Assembly: GCA_014841595.1 (NCBI GenBank)
Contig: JACYUE010000006.1
Location: 1 to 64,000 of the forward strand
Origin: Oxalobacteraceae sp. CFBP 8761
GTDB lineage: Bacteria; Pseudomonadota; Gammaproteobacteria; Burkholderiales; Burkholderiaceae_D
Direction of reading: 5' to 3'
Length of the DNA: 64,000 nt
Both the position numbers and the translations under genes were made by a program. Shown piece by piece: positions 33,543 through 42,731 of this stretch; within the stretch, counting starts at the first letter, position 1, and each line of letters begins with the position of its first letter. The notes beneath the pieces were generated by a model. The model was not told the DNA's origin, did no database searches, and saw only the letters and a list, made by a program, of their open reading frames with translations.

Positions 33543-35966
33543 ATGATGAAGCAAACACTGCCACGCCGCGCTCTGCTGGCGTCAGCCCTGTTGGCGGCGC
33601 TCGCACCAGCCAGCGCACAGGAAGCCGACAGCAATATGTCGCAAGTCGTGGTGCTTGGCTCGCGCACCCAGGCCAAGACGGCGCTCGATACCGCCGTGCC
33701 CGTGGGCCTGATCAGCACGAAAGACATCCAGTCAGCCGGTACGCTCGAACTGGGCAAGGTGCTGCAAGACCTCGACCCGTCGTTCAACTTCACGTCGACG
33801 TTTGTCAGCGACGGCACCGACATCATCCGCCCTGCCACGCTGCGCGGCCTCGGCCCCGACCAGCTGCTCGTGCTGATCAACGGCAAACGCCGCCACCAGC
33901 AGGCGCTGGTCAATGTGCAGCAGACGATCGGTCGCGGCTCGGCCGGCACCGACATCAACGCGATCCCGCTGTCGGCGATCCAGTCGATCGAAGTGCTGCG
34001 CGACGGCGCCGCCGCCCAGTACGGGTCGGACGCCATCGCGGGCGTCATCAACATCATCCTCAAGAAGGGTGTCGGTAACGGCATCGTCAGCGCCAGCGCC
34101 GGCACCACCGACGAAGGCGATGGCGACACCTACTCGGCCAGCGCCAGCCGCGGCTTCGCGCTGGGCAGCGATGGCGGCTACCTGAACCTGTCGGTCGAAG
34201 CGCGCAAGCGCGACGAAACCAACCGCGCCGGCCTGGACACCGCGCGCGTGAATCCGCCGCGCGTCACGCAGCGCCTGGGCGACAGCAACGCCAAGGATTA
34301 CTACCTGTGGATGAATTCGGCCCTGCCGATGGGCGGCGGCGAGCTGTATGCGTTCGGCGGCGCCTCGAAACGCAAGGGCGATTCGGGCGGCTTTTTCCGC
34401 CCGAAAGAAGATGGGCGCAACGTCCCGGCGGTGTACCCGGAAGGCTTCCTGCCGAACATCGTCACCACTGTGCAGGATGCGTCGCTTGCCGTCGGCTATC
34501 GCCACGACCTGGGCAAGGACTGGTCGATGGACGCGAGCGTGAACCATGGCCGCAGCCAGCTTCAGTTCCATGAACGGAACTCGATCAACGTCAGCTACTG
34601 GTACGAGAACGGCGAATCGCCGCGCGAAGCCGATACCGGCACGCTCAAGTTCGAGCAGACCACATTCAACCTCGACTTCAAGGGTCCGGTGAATCTGATG
34701 GGCGGCGAGCTGTTCGTCGCTGCCGGCGTCGAGTGGCGCCGCGATAACTACGAGATCGAGGCGGGCGACCCGGTCTCGTACCAGTACGGCCGCACCAACA
34801 ACCCCGCCATCATCATCCGCGACCAGAACGGCGGCATCGCGGCCTCGGGCATCCAGGGCTTCCCGGGCTATACGCCATCGACGGCGGTCGACCAGGGCCG
34901 CCACAACACGTCCTTCTACGTCGACCTGGAGCGCAAGTTCGGCCCGGATGTCTCGGTCGGCGCGGCAGTGCGCCACGAGCGCTATTCGGACTTCGGCAAC
35001 ACGACGATCGGCAAGCTCAATGCGCGCTGGGACCCGAGCCGCTCGTTGGGCGTGCGCGGCAGCGTGTCGACGGGCTTCCGGGCCCCAGGCGTGCAGCAGA
35101 AGTTCTACAGCTCGGTCTCGACCAACCTGAATTCGGCCGGCGTGCTGACCGAAACGCTGACGGCGCGCGAAGACAGCGCCGTCACGCGCGCCTTCGGCAT
35201 CGCACCGCTGAAGGAAGAAACGTCGAAGAGCGCCAGCATCGGCGTGATTCTGCGGCCGACCACCACGTTCTCGCTGACCGCCGACGTGTACCGCACCAAG
35301 ATCGACGACCGCATCGTGTTCTCGAGCACGATCTCGCCAGAGTCGGGCGCATGCGCGACACCGGCCGCATGCCCGATCCGCGCGATCCTCGACCCGCTGC
35401 GCGTGGGCCAGGCGCAGTTCTTCACCAATGCGATCGATACGTCGACCACGGGCCTGGACCTGGTGGCGCAGCAGACCATCCGCGGCCAGGGCTCGACCCT
35501 GGTGCTGTCCGGCCAGCTGGGCTTCAACAAGACCGAGGTCAAGGCGCGCAATTCGCAATCGCCCGTGCTGACCGGCGCGCAGCTGTTCGACGATGCGCAG
35601 GTGACGCTGATCGAACGCGGCCAGCCGCGCAAGCACCACGTCGTGTCAGCCGACTACACGGCCGGCGCCTGGAACGTGACGGGCCGCGCGAACTATTTCG
35701 GCGAAGTACAGGGCCAGGGCTTTACGGCGCCATTCGTGCAGACGTGGGAAGCCAAATGGATCGTCGACCTGACGGGCCGCTACACGTTCAACAAGAGCCT
35801 GAGCCTGTCGGCGGGGATCAACAACCTGTTCGACACCTACCCGACCAAATGGGACCCGGTCCGCGCAGCCCCCTTCCCGCAACTGGGCTTCACCTACTGC
35901 TGGGAAACCTGCCCATTCGGGATGAACGGCCGCACGGCATACGTCAAGGCTGACTACACCTTCTAA
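33543..35966 (+). CDS. TonB-dependent outer-membrane receptor
   Basis: About 807 residues. Signal peptide (RRALLASALLAALAPASAQE), TonB-box-like SQVVVLGSR, plug domain (TLRGLGPDQLLVLINGKRRH, IEVLRDGAAAQYGSDAIAGV, INIILKKG) and a barrel that ends in YVKADYTF with the terminal Phe. The barrel has a conserved region rich in asymmetric loops (SPESGACATPAACPIR, WETCPFG with paired Cys). Substrate unknown; no ExbBD, TonB or siderophore genes are nearby. Start chosen at the ATG of ATGATG that follows AAAGGGG by about seven bases; an in-frame ATG at 33525 is an alternative. Confidence 0.9.
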   Translation: MMKQTLPRRALLASALLAALAPASAQEADSNMSQVVVLGSRTQAKTALDTAVPVGLISTKDIQSAGTLELGKVLQDLDPSFNFTSTFVSDGTDIIRPATLRGLGPDQLLVLINGKRRHQQALVNVQQTIGRGSAGTDINAIPLSAIQSIEVLRDGAAAQYGSDAIAGVINIILKKGVGNGIVSASAGTTDEGDGDTYSASASRGFALGSDGGYLNLSVEARKRDETNRAGLDTARVNPPRVTQRLGDSNAKDYYLWMNSALPMGGGELYAFGGASKRKGDSGGFFRPKEDGRNVPAVYPEGFLPNIVTTVQDASLAVGYRHDLGKDWSMDASVNHGRSQLQFHERNSINVSYWYENGESPREADTGTLKFEQTTFNLDFKGPVNLMGGELFVAAGVEWRRDNYEIEAGDPVSYQYGRTNNPAIIIRDQNGGIAASGIQGFPGYTPSTAVDQGRHNTSFYVDLERKFGPDVSVGAAVRHERYSDFGNTTIGKLNARWDPSRSLGVRGSVSTGFRAPGVQQKFYSSVSTNLNSAGVLTETLTAREDSAVTRAFGIAPLKEETSKSASIGVILRPTTTFSLTADVYRTKIDDRIVFSSTISPESGACATPAACPIRAILDPLRVGQAQFFTNAIDTSTTGLDLVAQQTIRGQGSTLVLSGQLGFNKTEVKARNSQSPVLTGAQLFDDAQVTLIERGQPRKHHVVSADYTAGAWNVTGRANYFGEVQGQGFTAPFVQTWEAKWIVDLTGRYTFNKSLSLSAGINNLFDTYPTKWDPVRAAPFPQLGFTYCWETCPFGMNGRTAYVKADYTF

Positions 35967-35967
35967 T

Positions 35968-36224
35968 GAAAACAGCGGGGGTCAGGTCTGACATTCTGAA
36001 AACAGCGGGGGTCAGGTCTGACATTCGGACACGACCTCTGCAGGAACAGCCGGGGTCAGGTCTGACATTCGGACACGACCTCTTCATTAGTAGCTCGATC
36101 CGAGTTCAGAAGAGTAAGGAAAGTGCGTCTTTGCGATCAATTTCGGCACGGTTGTTGCATAGCCGTTCTGAAGACGCATTGCTACAGCTGGGGCCGTGTC
36201 CGAATGTCAGACCTGACCCCGGCT
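35968..36224. repeat. GGGGTCAGGTCTGACATTC palindromic element, copy A
   Basis: Three direct copies of GGGGTCAGGTCTGACATTC (near 35977, 36007 and 36052), the last two followed by GGACACGACCTC, and one inverted copy at about 36195-36220, making a stem-loop-like element of ~255 bases. The inner part has its own dyad (TGCGTCTT with AAGACGCA). It fills the gap after the TonB receptor and before a run of nine T. Confidence 0.75.
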
Positions 36225-36231
36225 TTTTTTT

Positions 36232-37767
36232 TCAGCGCCGCTCGCGCCACCATAGCAGCAGCATGGCCGCTGCGAAAGCGAGTGCGAATGGCCAGGATGG
36301 TGCGGGTCGTGTTGGTCCGTTCATCGTCTGGAGCTGCGAACGGGCGGCGTAGTGCGCCGTTGCATCGCGCCGTTCGGCTGCCTGCCATTCGGGCCAGTCG
36401 TTCGTTGCGTACACGTAGAGCGCATGCGGGCCGGCGTTCTGGTCCTGCAGTTGTAACCACCCCGCCTTTTGCGGCCACAGCGCTGCGCATGATGCGTCGG
36501 CGCGGTCTGCGCGCCGTTGCCAGTTGAGCGACTGCTTCAGATCGGGAAGCGTCAGCTGGCCACTGACGCCGCGCGCGCAGAGTTCCAGGCGCTGGCCTGC
36601 CAGTGGCATGTCGCCTGGTGCCAGCCATTCAGTCTTGTGCCGTTCTTCGACACCCACGCGGTCCAGCACGCCCTGCCACCACAGTGCCAGTGCGCGTGGC
36701 TCGGAGATCGCGTGGCGGTGCCATTCGGTCACGCCCAGCCAGGCGATGCGGCCCTGTTGCCAGTCGCGGGTCCAGACCATATCGTCAATGCCGCGCCATG
36801 GACCGGCGTCACGCGATGCGGGCAGCAGCGAGGCCACTGGCATTTCTAACGGCGCGTCGATCTTGGCGCCCAGCGGCTGCGCGCGTAGCGGCAGTTGCAG
36901 CGTGCGTGACCAGACGCCGGGATCGTTCGCGTTGCCGCCCAGGACCAGCAGCGGCATGCCCTTGGCCACGCGGTCCAGCAGCGCGCTGCGTTCGCCGGTC
37001 GCCATCCGCTCGAAGCGTGCAGCATCGATTACCATCAGGTTGGGCGAAGCCATCTCGGTGCGCGGCGCTTCGGTGCGCGTGATTGCGCGGCCCAGCGTGA
37101 CTTGCCAGTCGAGCAGCGCGCCGCTAGCGGTCAGCAGGTCGTTCAGCACGCGAAGGTCGAACGATGGCGCGCCGAAGCGGCCGACGACCTGCAGCGGCAC
37201 TGGCGCATGCACGATGAACGGGACCGGTCCCTCGGCAATCACCTTGTCTTTGGCGTCAAGCAGCCGCGCCTTGAGCACAACGCGCTCGGCCACCGGCGGC
37301 ATCCAGTCGACGCGCAGGTCGCCGGTGCCCCGCGCTTCTGCAAGCGGCTGGCCATTCTCGGCCAGCAGCTGCAGCCGCGCGTCGGTCTTGTCTTCGCGCT
37401 CCATCGTCAGCGTGAACTGGCGACCCAGCGCTACCTGGCTTGGAAACGCAAGCCGCAGCGTGCCGCCGCGTGGCGCTTCCCAAGCCAACGGCCGTGCCGG
37501 CAAATCATTCCATTCGGCGGTGCGCAGGCCATCGCCCTTCAGCGTCAGGCTGTTCACACCTTCGAGTGATGACGGTGGCGCGGCCGGATCGATGGCCAGC
37601 GTGCGGCCGCCCTCGCCCGGCATGCGCAAGTCCAGCGCGAACAGGCCCAGGCTCGCGGCGGCGACGATGACCAGCAGCGCATCGAGCCACTGGCGGCGGC
37701 GCAGATACAGGCCGGCGCTGACGATGCATGCGACTACGATGCCGGCGATCAGCCACTGCTGGTTCAT
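36232..37767 (-). CDS. Membrane protein of the MoxR-DUF58 operon
   Basis: 511 residues. Membrane helices at the N-terminus (WLIAGIVVACIVSAGLYLRR and WLDALLVIVAAASLGLFAL) and one at the C-terminus (WPFALAFAAAMLLLWWRER); the long middle is periplasmic, beta-rich, with a glutamine-amidotransferase-like or VWA-like stretch (SPNLMVIDAARFERMATGER, GMPLLVLGGNANDPG). Family function unknown. It is the last gene of the ten-gene operon and its start overlaps the large membrane protein by four bases (ATGA). Confidence 0.75.
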   Translation of the reverse strand: MNQQWLIAGIVVACIVSAGLYLRRRQWLDALLVIVAAASLGLFALDLRMPGEGGRTLAIDPAAPPSSLEGVNSLTLKGDGLRTAEWNDLPARPLAWEAPRGGTLRLAFPSQVALGRQFTLTMEREDKTDARLQLLAENGQPLAEARGTGDLRVDWMPPVAERVVLKARLLDAKDKVIAEGPVPFIVHAPVPLQVVGRFGAPSFDLRVLNDLLTASGALLDWQVTLGRAITRTEAPRTEMASPNLMVIDAARFERMATGERSALLDRVAKGMPLLVLGGNANDPGVWSRTLQLPLRAQPLGAKIDAPLEMPVASLLPASRDAGPWRGIDDMVWTRDWQQGRIAWLGVTEWHRHAISEPRALALWWQGVLDRVGVEERHKTEWLAPGDMPLAGQRLELCARGVSGQLTLPDLKQSLNWQRRADRADASCAALWPQKAGWLQLQDQNAGPHALYVYATNDWPEWQAAERRDATAHYAARSQLQTMNGPTRPAPSWPFALAFAAAMLLLWWRERR

Positions 37768-39851
37768 GGCTTGGCCGCTCCATCAGCCGACTCGCGCCAG
37801 CGGCGCGCGAACGCGGTGTCGACGCTGGTCTTCGCCTGCAACAGCACCTGCCCCTGCCCTGCGCCGGAACGCAACCAGGCGCGCAGCACCGGGCGGCAGG
37901 CGATGCAGCCGTCGGCCACGTCCTGGATCGCGCGCTGCGCTGCCAGGCGCTGCTCGTCCTCGACCAGGCGCGTGCGCACCCAGTCGTTCGCGGTGCGCAT
38001 CCACAGCGCCGGCAGCGCAGCCTCTCCCGACAACGCCTGCACCAGCGTGCGCAGTTCTTCCGGCAGCGCCGCCGCCTGCTCCCCCTGCGTGCGACGGTAG
38101 CTCGCAGCGCCGTCCATCTCGCCGGTCATGCGCTTTTCTTCCTTGATCGGTGGCGGCGTGAAGGCGGTCTTGTGCAGGTAGATGCGCTCGGCCTGCTGCA
38201 ATTCCTTGATCGCTTCCAGGGCCTTGTGCTCTGGGGCCAGGGCGCTTTTCGGCGTGATCGCACGCAGCGATTTTTCGGCGTCCCACATCGCGACCAGCGC
38301 GCGCCGCAGCACCTTCTTGGTGCCTTCGTCGTACATCGTCGCGTTCTCGGCTTCGTCGTGCGCGTGGCCGTAGGTTGCCAGGATCTGCTGCGTCTCGTTG
38401 ACGATGCCGCCCTTGCGCTGATTCGGTTCGCCGTGATCGTGGTCATGGCCACCGGGTGCATGGTCATGGCCCTCGTGGCCTTCTTCTTCGGCAGGCTTCT
38501 CGGCGGCGCGTGGCGCCTTGGCCGCTTCCTCGCCGAACAGCGTCGACTCTTCGCCCAGGAACTGGCCATAGCGGCGGCGCAACTGCGCCTGATCGTCGCC
38601 GATCCGCTCGCTGCGATCACGCATGTCGGCGGCCGCGAGCTTTGTGTTGCGCATGTCGGCGATCAGCTGTTCGGTGTCGATGATGATCTGGCGCTGGCTG
38701 CGCAGCGATGCCGGCTTCACCAGCGACGGCATCGCTGCACTTTCTTCTTCGGCTTCCTGCTCCGGCGCCGGGCGCCGCACCGTGTACGTCGGTGACTGCA
38801 CGGTCTGCGCACGGCCCGCGTTGTCGGTCGCGCGGACGAAAAAATACAGCTCGTCGCCCGGCTCCATCGCCAGCTCGCTCAGGGCCCATGTCCTGGACCA
38901 GTTGCGCAACTTCGGATTGCTCGACGCCGGCAGCGGCATCTCGCGGTCCGTAAAGCGCACGTTCTCGCCGCTGCCCTGCGCAAGCGTCATGTGCAGTGTC
39001 GCACGGGTGATCCGGTAGTCGTCCTTGACCTGGACCGTCATCGTGGTGCCGGTCGCGTTGTCGCGCAGGTCCTGGATCATCTGCGCCGGGGCGCTGATCG
39101 TGATCTCGGGCGGCGCATCGGGAATCACGCGCAGCGTGTGGCGCGCGCCGCGCCAGCGCCAGACCACCGATTCGGTCGCCGTCCAGCGCGCGCACTGTTC
39201 ACCGGGTTCGAGTGTTTCACCGTTACCCAGCTCGATTTTATTGTTGCCGCCCGTGCCACCGGTCAGGCACCACGTCACGACCGTCTGCTCAGGCACCTGC
39301 AGGTCGCGCGGCGCCGATTCAGATGCCGCCACGCCCGTATAGGCGGGTGGGGCAAGCTTGATGTTCAGGCCAGCCAGCGTGGCGGCCGTTGCACTGCTGA
39401 CGGGACTGGGCGGCGTGACCGCACCCTGCTCCGACGGCCGCGTGGTCGCGTACCACACCATCCCCGCAAGCACCGCGCTGACCAGCAGGATCGGCAGACC
39501 GCTCGATACATGCTGGCGCGCGATCTGGCGCAGTTGCTGGCGCGAGACGGCCGCATCGAGCCGTGCGAACAGGCGCTGCTGCTGCAGGCGCGCGATCGGT
39601 GTGTCGGCCGCGTTGAGCAGGGCCGCGCTATCTTCCATCTCGGGCACCGCACCATCGAGCCACGCCGGCCATTCATACGCCACGCGGCGGCGCAGCTTGA
39701 CCCAGTCCAGCGCGCACCAGCCGGCCCAGGCCAGCAAGCCCGGGCCCGACGGAATGACCAGCCAGGGCAAGGCCCCGCCGATCCAGAGCGGCATGCGGCG
39801 CAGCTGGGCTGCGCGCCATACGCGTTTGGTGATCTCAACGCCTCCGTGCAT
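37764..39851 (-). CDS. Large membrane protein with a histidine-rich loop
   Basis: About 695 residues (DUF4175-like by layout; not firmly recognised). Three N-terminal helices (WIGGALPWLVIPSGPGLLAW, then SGLPILLVSAVLAGMVWYA) precede a large periplasmic region with a beta-rich part (ITISAPAQMIQDL, SYTVRRP-like) and a helical part (~residues 380-690). A His/Asp/Glu-rich stretch near residues 456-474 (GHEGHDHAPGGHDHDHGEP) is a likely metal-binding loop. The start ATG at 39851 overlaps the BatA-like gene by 17 bases; the frame runs further upstream inside that gene without coding character. Confidence 0.75.
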   Translation of the reverse strand: MHGGVEITKRVWRAAQLRRMPLWIGGALPWLVIPSGPGLLAWAGWCALDWVKLRRRVAYEWPAWLDGAVPEMEDSAALLNAADTPIARLQQQRLFARLDAAVSRQQLRQIARQHVSSGLPILLVSAVLAGMVWYATTRPSEQGAVTPPSPVSSATAATLAGLNIKLAPPAYTGVAASESAPRDLQVPEQTVVTWCLTGGTGGNNKIELGNGETLEPGEQCARWTATESVVWRWRGARHTLRVIPDAPPEITISAPAQMIQDLRDNATGTTMTVQVKDDYRITRATLHMTLAQGSGENVRFTDREMPLPASSNPKLRNWSRTWALSELAMEPGDELYFFVRATDNAGRAQTVQSPTYTVRRPAPEQEAEEESAAMPSLVKPASLRSQRQIIIDTEQLIADMRNTKLAAADMRDRSERIGDDQAQLRRRYGQFLGEESTLFGEEAAKAPRAAEKPAEEEGHEGHDHAPGGHDHDHGEPNQRKGGIVNETQQILATYGHAHDEAENATMYDEGTKKVLRRALVAMWDAEKSLRAITPKSALAPEHKALEAIKELQQAERIYLHKTAFTPPPIKEEKRMTGEMDGAASYRRTQGEQAAALPEELRTLVQALSGEAALPALWMRTANDWVRTRLVEDEQRLAAQRAIQDVADGCIACRPVLRAWLRSGAGQGQVLLQAKTSVDTAFARRWRESADGAAKP

Positions 39852-40818
39852 GCGCGAGACTCCTTTCAAGGACGAACAAGCCAACCAGGATGGCCAGCAG
39901 GATGTCGCGCAGTGCGCCGCTTGGCGCCGGTGCGTTGGCGCCTTTCGAGGCGGCGAACGTTTGCGACGGCAAGGTGTAGGGACGGGGCCCGATGTGCAGC
40001 CGCTGCCAGGTGTCGAGCAGCGCACGTGCGGCGTCGACATCCTGCGGCGGCCATGCCGGATGGTGCCACAGGCGGCCGCGCGCACTGTCGGCGTACTGCA
40101 AACCGTTCAGCGTGCGCGCCTTGGCCAGCTCGGGGAACGCCGCCGGGTTGGTCACCCACCACAGCGATGCACGCAGCGCCGCAGGCGGCGCCTCGGTACG
40201 GTCCCAGATGATCAGGTCCGTCCTGGCGCCCGGTGCATCATCCACGACGATCTTCTCGACGCCATCCTGCGCCGCAAACAGGCGGCGCCAGGCTTGCGGG
40301 CGCTCGCTGGCAATGACCACATGCCGCTCGACGTTGGCTGGCACGGTCGGCTGCGTGCGCACCGTGATGTCACGGCCAAACACCGGCTTCGTGGCCGGCA
40401 TCGGCACGTCGCCCAGCACCAGCAGGCGCGCGTCGCCAGTCCATTCGCGTTCATGCGTGTGCAACCAGGGCAATGCCTGCGCCGCCGGCAGCGTCACGCG
40501 CTCGGCCCCAGCCAAGCCGGCTTGCCCCACTTCGCGCTCGACCCAGACCTTATCAGCGCCCGCAGTCACGACCACCGTGTCGCCGCGCCACGGGTAGACC
40601 GGGTCAGCCAGCCAAGCGATGAGCACCGCGAGTAACAAGCAGCGCACCAACAGCAGCAGCGGATCGCTCCAGCGCCACACGCGCGTCTGTTTCGGCTCGG
40701 TGCGCGGCAAGAAACGCGCAGTGGCCATCAGTGCGGCCTGGTTCTGCACGCGCTTGCGCCGGTGCCACCAGACCGGCAGCAGCAACACGGGAAGCGCAAA
40801 CCACCAGAGTGCATTCAT
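39835..40818 (-). CDS. BatA-like membrane protein
   Basis: 327 residues. The N-terminal ~75 residues are a BatA domain: MNALWWFALPVLLLPVWWHR, basic loop, then LLLLVRCLLLAVLIAWLADP. The middle is a periplasmic domain, and a single helix closes the protein (LRDILLAILVGLFVLERSLA). BatA proteins partner with MoxR ATPases and DUF58 proteins at the inner membrane. No MIDAS motif of a VWA domain is seen, so metal-ion-dependent binding is unlikely through this protein. Six bases after the DUF58 gene. Confidence 0.8.
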   Translation of the reverse strand: MNALWWFALPVLLLPVWWHRRKRVQNQAALMATARFLPRTEPKQTRVWRWSDPLLLLVRCLLLAVLIAWLADPVYPWRGDTVVVTAGADKVWVEREVGQAGLAGAERVTLPAAQALPWLHTHEREWTGDARLLVLGDVPMPATKPVFGRDITVRTQPTVPANVERHVVIASERPQAWRRLFAAQDGVEKIVVDDAPGARTDLIIWDRTEAPPAALRASLWWVTNPAAFPELAKARTLNGLQYADSARGRLWHHPAWPPQDVDAARALLDTWQRLHIGPRPYTLPSQTFAASKGANAPAPSGALRDILLAILVGLFVLERSLAHARRR

Positions 40819-40824
40819 GGGCGA

Positions 40825-41709
40825 TTACCTCGATGGCCGGCGCAGCCAGCGCCGCAGCACGTCGCCCGGCGCCTGCTCGATGGCGGCCAGCGTCAACGGC
40901 ATGTCATTCCTGCGGCACTGGGCCATCACCCGATCGAAGTGTTCCATGCGGTTGCGGCGGTAGCCTTCTTTCAGGTCGGCGCCGATGCGGAACACCCCTT
41001 CGTCATGCTCGGGGTCGCGGTACGCCTGCGTGTCAGGGAAGCTGGCATCAATTTCGGCCTGCGTCTGCAGGCACAGCACGCGTACGTCGTGGCGCATCTG
41101 GCGCAGCCGGGTCAATGCCAGCGACAGCGGCGACGGCCAGTCGAGCAAGTCGCTCGCTGCGTAGATGGCGCTGGGCGAGAGGGCAAAGTGCAGGCTGGCC
41201 TTGAGCGTTTCGGCGTCCGGCAACTGGCCGGCGGGTGTGGCGCGCTGCAGTTGCGCCAGCACGCGCTGCAGATGGCGCGGGCCGCGATTGGCGGGCGTGA
41301 ACGTCACCTTGCCGTCGCTCAGGATCACCAGCCCGAACGCATCGCCCTGGCGCTGCGCGATGGCGGCCACACAGGCCAGCAGCGTGCGCGCGCAGGTCAG
41401 TTTGTCGATGCCCTCAATGCTGCGGCTTGGTTCGGCCATCGATGCGCTGGCGTCGAGGATCAGCCAGACGGCCACGTGGCTATCGCGCTCCGCCTCGCGC
41501 ACGAAATAACGGTCGGCGCGCGCGGCCAGCTTCCAGTCGACGCGGCGCCACTCGTCACCCGGCACGTACGAGCGGTACTCGGAAAACTCGACGCCGGCAC
41601 CGCGCTCGCGGCCCGCGTGGATGCCGTGCCCGAGCCCGGCCAGCACGTGACGGATCACGAGATCGAGCCGGGTCGTATGCGCGATCAGCGCCGAATTCAC
41701 GGACGACAT
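40825..41709 (-). CDS. DUF58 protein, MoxR partner
   Basis: 294 residues. The DUF58 core is clear: GVEFSEYRSYVPGDEWRRVD, then DWKLAARADRYFVREAERD and the VWA-like strand WLILDASASMAEP. DUF58 proteins have a von Willebrand A-like fold and act with MoxR AAA+ ATPases in assembly or activation of envelope or metal-containing complexes. It lies 14 bases after moxR in the usual order MoxR, DUF58, BatA-like. No membrane helix at the N-terminus, so this version is soluble. Confidence 0.9.
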   Translation of the reverse strand: MSSVNSALIAHTTRLDLVIRHVLAGLGHGIHAGRERGAGVEFSEYRSYVPGDEWRRVDWKLAARADRYFVREAERDSHVAVWLILDASASMAEPSRSIEGIDKLTCARTLLACVAAIAQRQGDAFGLVILSDGKVTFTPANRGPRHLQRVLAQLQRATPAGQLPDAETLKASLHFALSPSAIYAASDLLDWPSPLSLALTRLRQMRHDVRVLCLQTQAEIDASFPDTQAYRDPEHDEGVFRIGADLKEGYRRNRMEHFDRVMAQCRRNDMPLTLAAIEQAPGDVLRRWLRRPSR

Positions 41710-41723
41710 TCTGCGATCGCCAA

Positions 41724-42728
41724 TTACGCTACCTTGATCTCGCGCTGCAGCGACTGCAACACATCGGCGATGGCGATGCCGTCGGCTTCGGCCTCGAAGT
41801 TGCGCAGCACGCGGTGCGCCAGCACCGGCAGCAGCATCGCGCCGATGTCGTCGCGGGTCACGGCCAGCCGGCCCTGCATCAGCGCGCGCGCTTTCGACGC
41901 CAGCACCAGTGCCTGGCCGGCGCGCGGCCCGGCGCCCCAGCCGATGTGCTTTTTCACCGCATCGACCGTGGTCTCGCTCGGGCGCGTGGCGCGCACCAGG
42001 CGCGTGGCGTAGCGCACCAGATGGTCACCAATCTCGATGTCGCGCACCAGCTGCTGCAGGCGCAGCAGCGTGGCGACATCCATTACCGGCTCGGCATCCT
42101 GCAAGCCCGCGTGCGTCGTGCGCGAGACCATCAGCACTTCTTCATCCTCGGTCGGGTACACGACATCGATGCGCAACAGGAAGCGGTCCAGCTGCGCTTC
42201 CGGCAGCGGGTACGTCCCGGCCTGCTCGATCGGGTTCTGCGTGGCCAGAACAAAGAAGGGCCGTGGCAGTTTGTGGGTCTGGCCGGCGAAGGTGACCGAG
42301 CGTTCCTGCATCGCCTCGAGCAGCGCCGACTGCGTTTTTGGTGGCGCGCGGTTGATCTCGTCGGCCAGCAGCACTTGCGTAAACACCGGGCCAGGCTGGA
42401 AGCGGAACGCGCGCTGGCGCGTGGCCTGGTCTTCTTCGAGGATCTCGGTGCCGACGATATCCGACGGCATCAGGTCGGGCGTGAACTGCACGCGCCTGAA
42501 CTGCATGTCGGTCGCCTGCGCCAGGGATTTCACGAGCAGCGTCTTGCCCAGCCCCGGCACGCCTTCGACCAGTGCGTGGCCGCCGGCCAGCAGGCACGTG
42601 ACGAGCAGGTTGACGACGTCTTCCTGGCCAATGATCACGCGCGCCATGCTGGCTTTGAGCTCGCCCACTTTCGCCGTCAGTGCAGCGATTTCCTGTTCGT
42701 CCCACGCTATCGAATTACTCTCAGCCAC
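41724..42728 (-). CDS. MoxR-family AAA+ ATPase
   Basis: 334 residues. Walker A GVPGLGKTLLVK, the MoxR marks RVQFTPDLMPSDIVGTEIL and GPVFTQVLLADEINRAPPKT (Walker B), QSALLEAMQERSVT, VLATQNPIEQAGTYPLPEAQ and LDRFLLRIDV. MoxR ATPases are cytoplasmic chaperones that work with VWA-fold partners on the assembly of enzymes or envelope machines. It starts three bases after the DUF4159 gene's stop codon. Confidence 0.95.
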   Translation of the reverse strand: MAESNSIAWDEQEIAALTAKVGELKASMARVIIGQEDVVNLLVTCLLAGGHALVEGVPGLGKTLLVKSLAQATDMQFRRVQFTPDLMPSDIVGTEILEEDQATRQRAFRFQPGPVFTQVLLADEINRAPPKTQSALLEAMQERSVTFAGQTHKLPRPFFVLATQNPIEQAGTYPLPEAQLDRFLLRIDVVYPTEDEEVLMVSRTTHAGLQDAEPVMDVATLLRLQQLVRDIEIGDHLVRYATRLVRATRPSETTVDAVKKHIGWGAGPRAGQALVLASKARALMQGRLAVTRDDIGAMLLPVLAHRVLRNFEAEADGIAIADVLQSLQREIKVA

Positions 42729-42731
42729 TGG

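Noticed and set aside
35968..36224. CRISPR-like array from the three direct repeats
   Set aside because: Units are unevenly spaced, one copy is inverted, and there are no cas genes; the element is palindromic.
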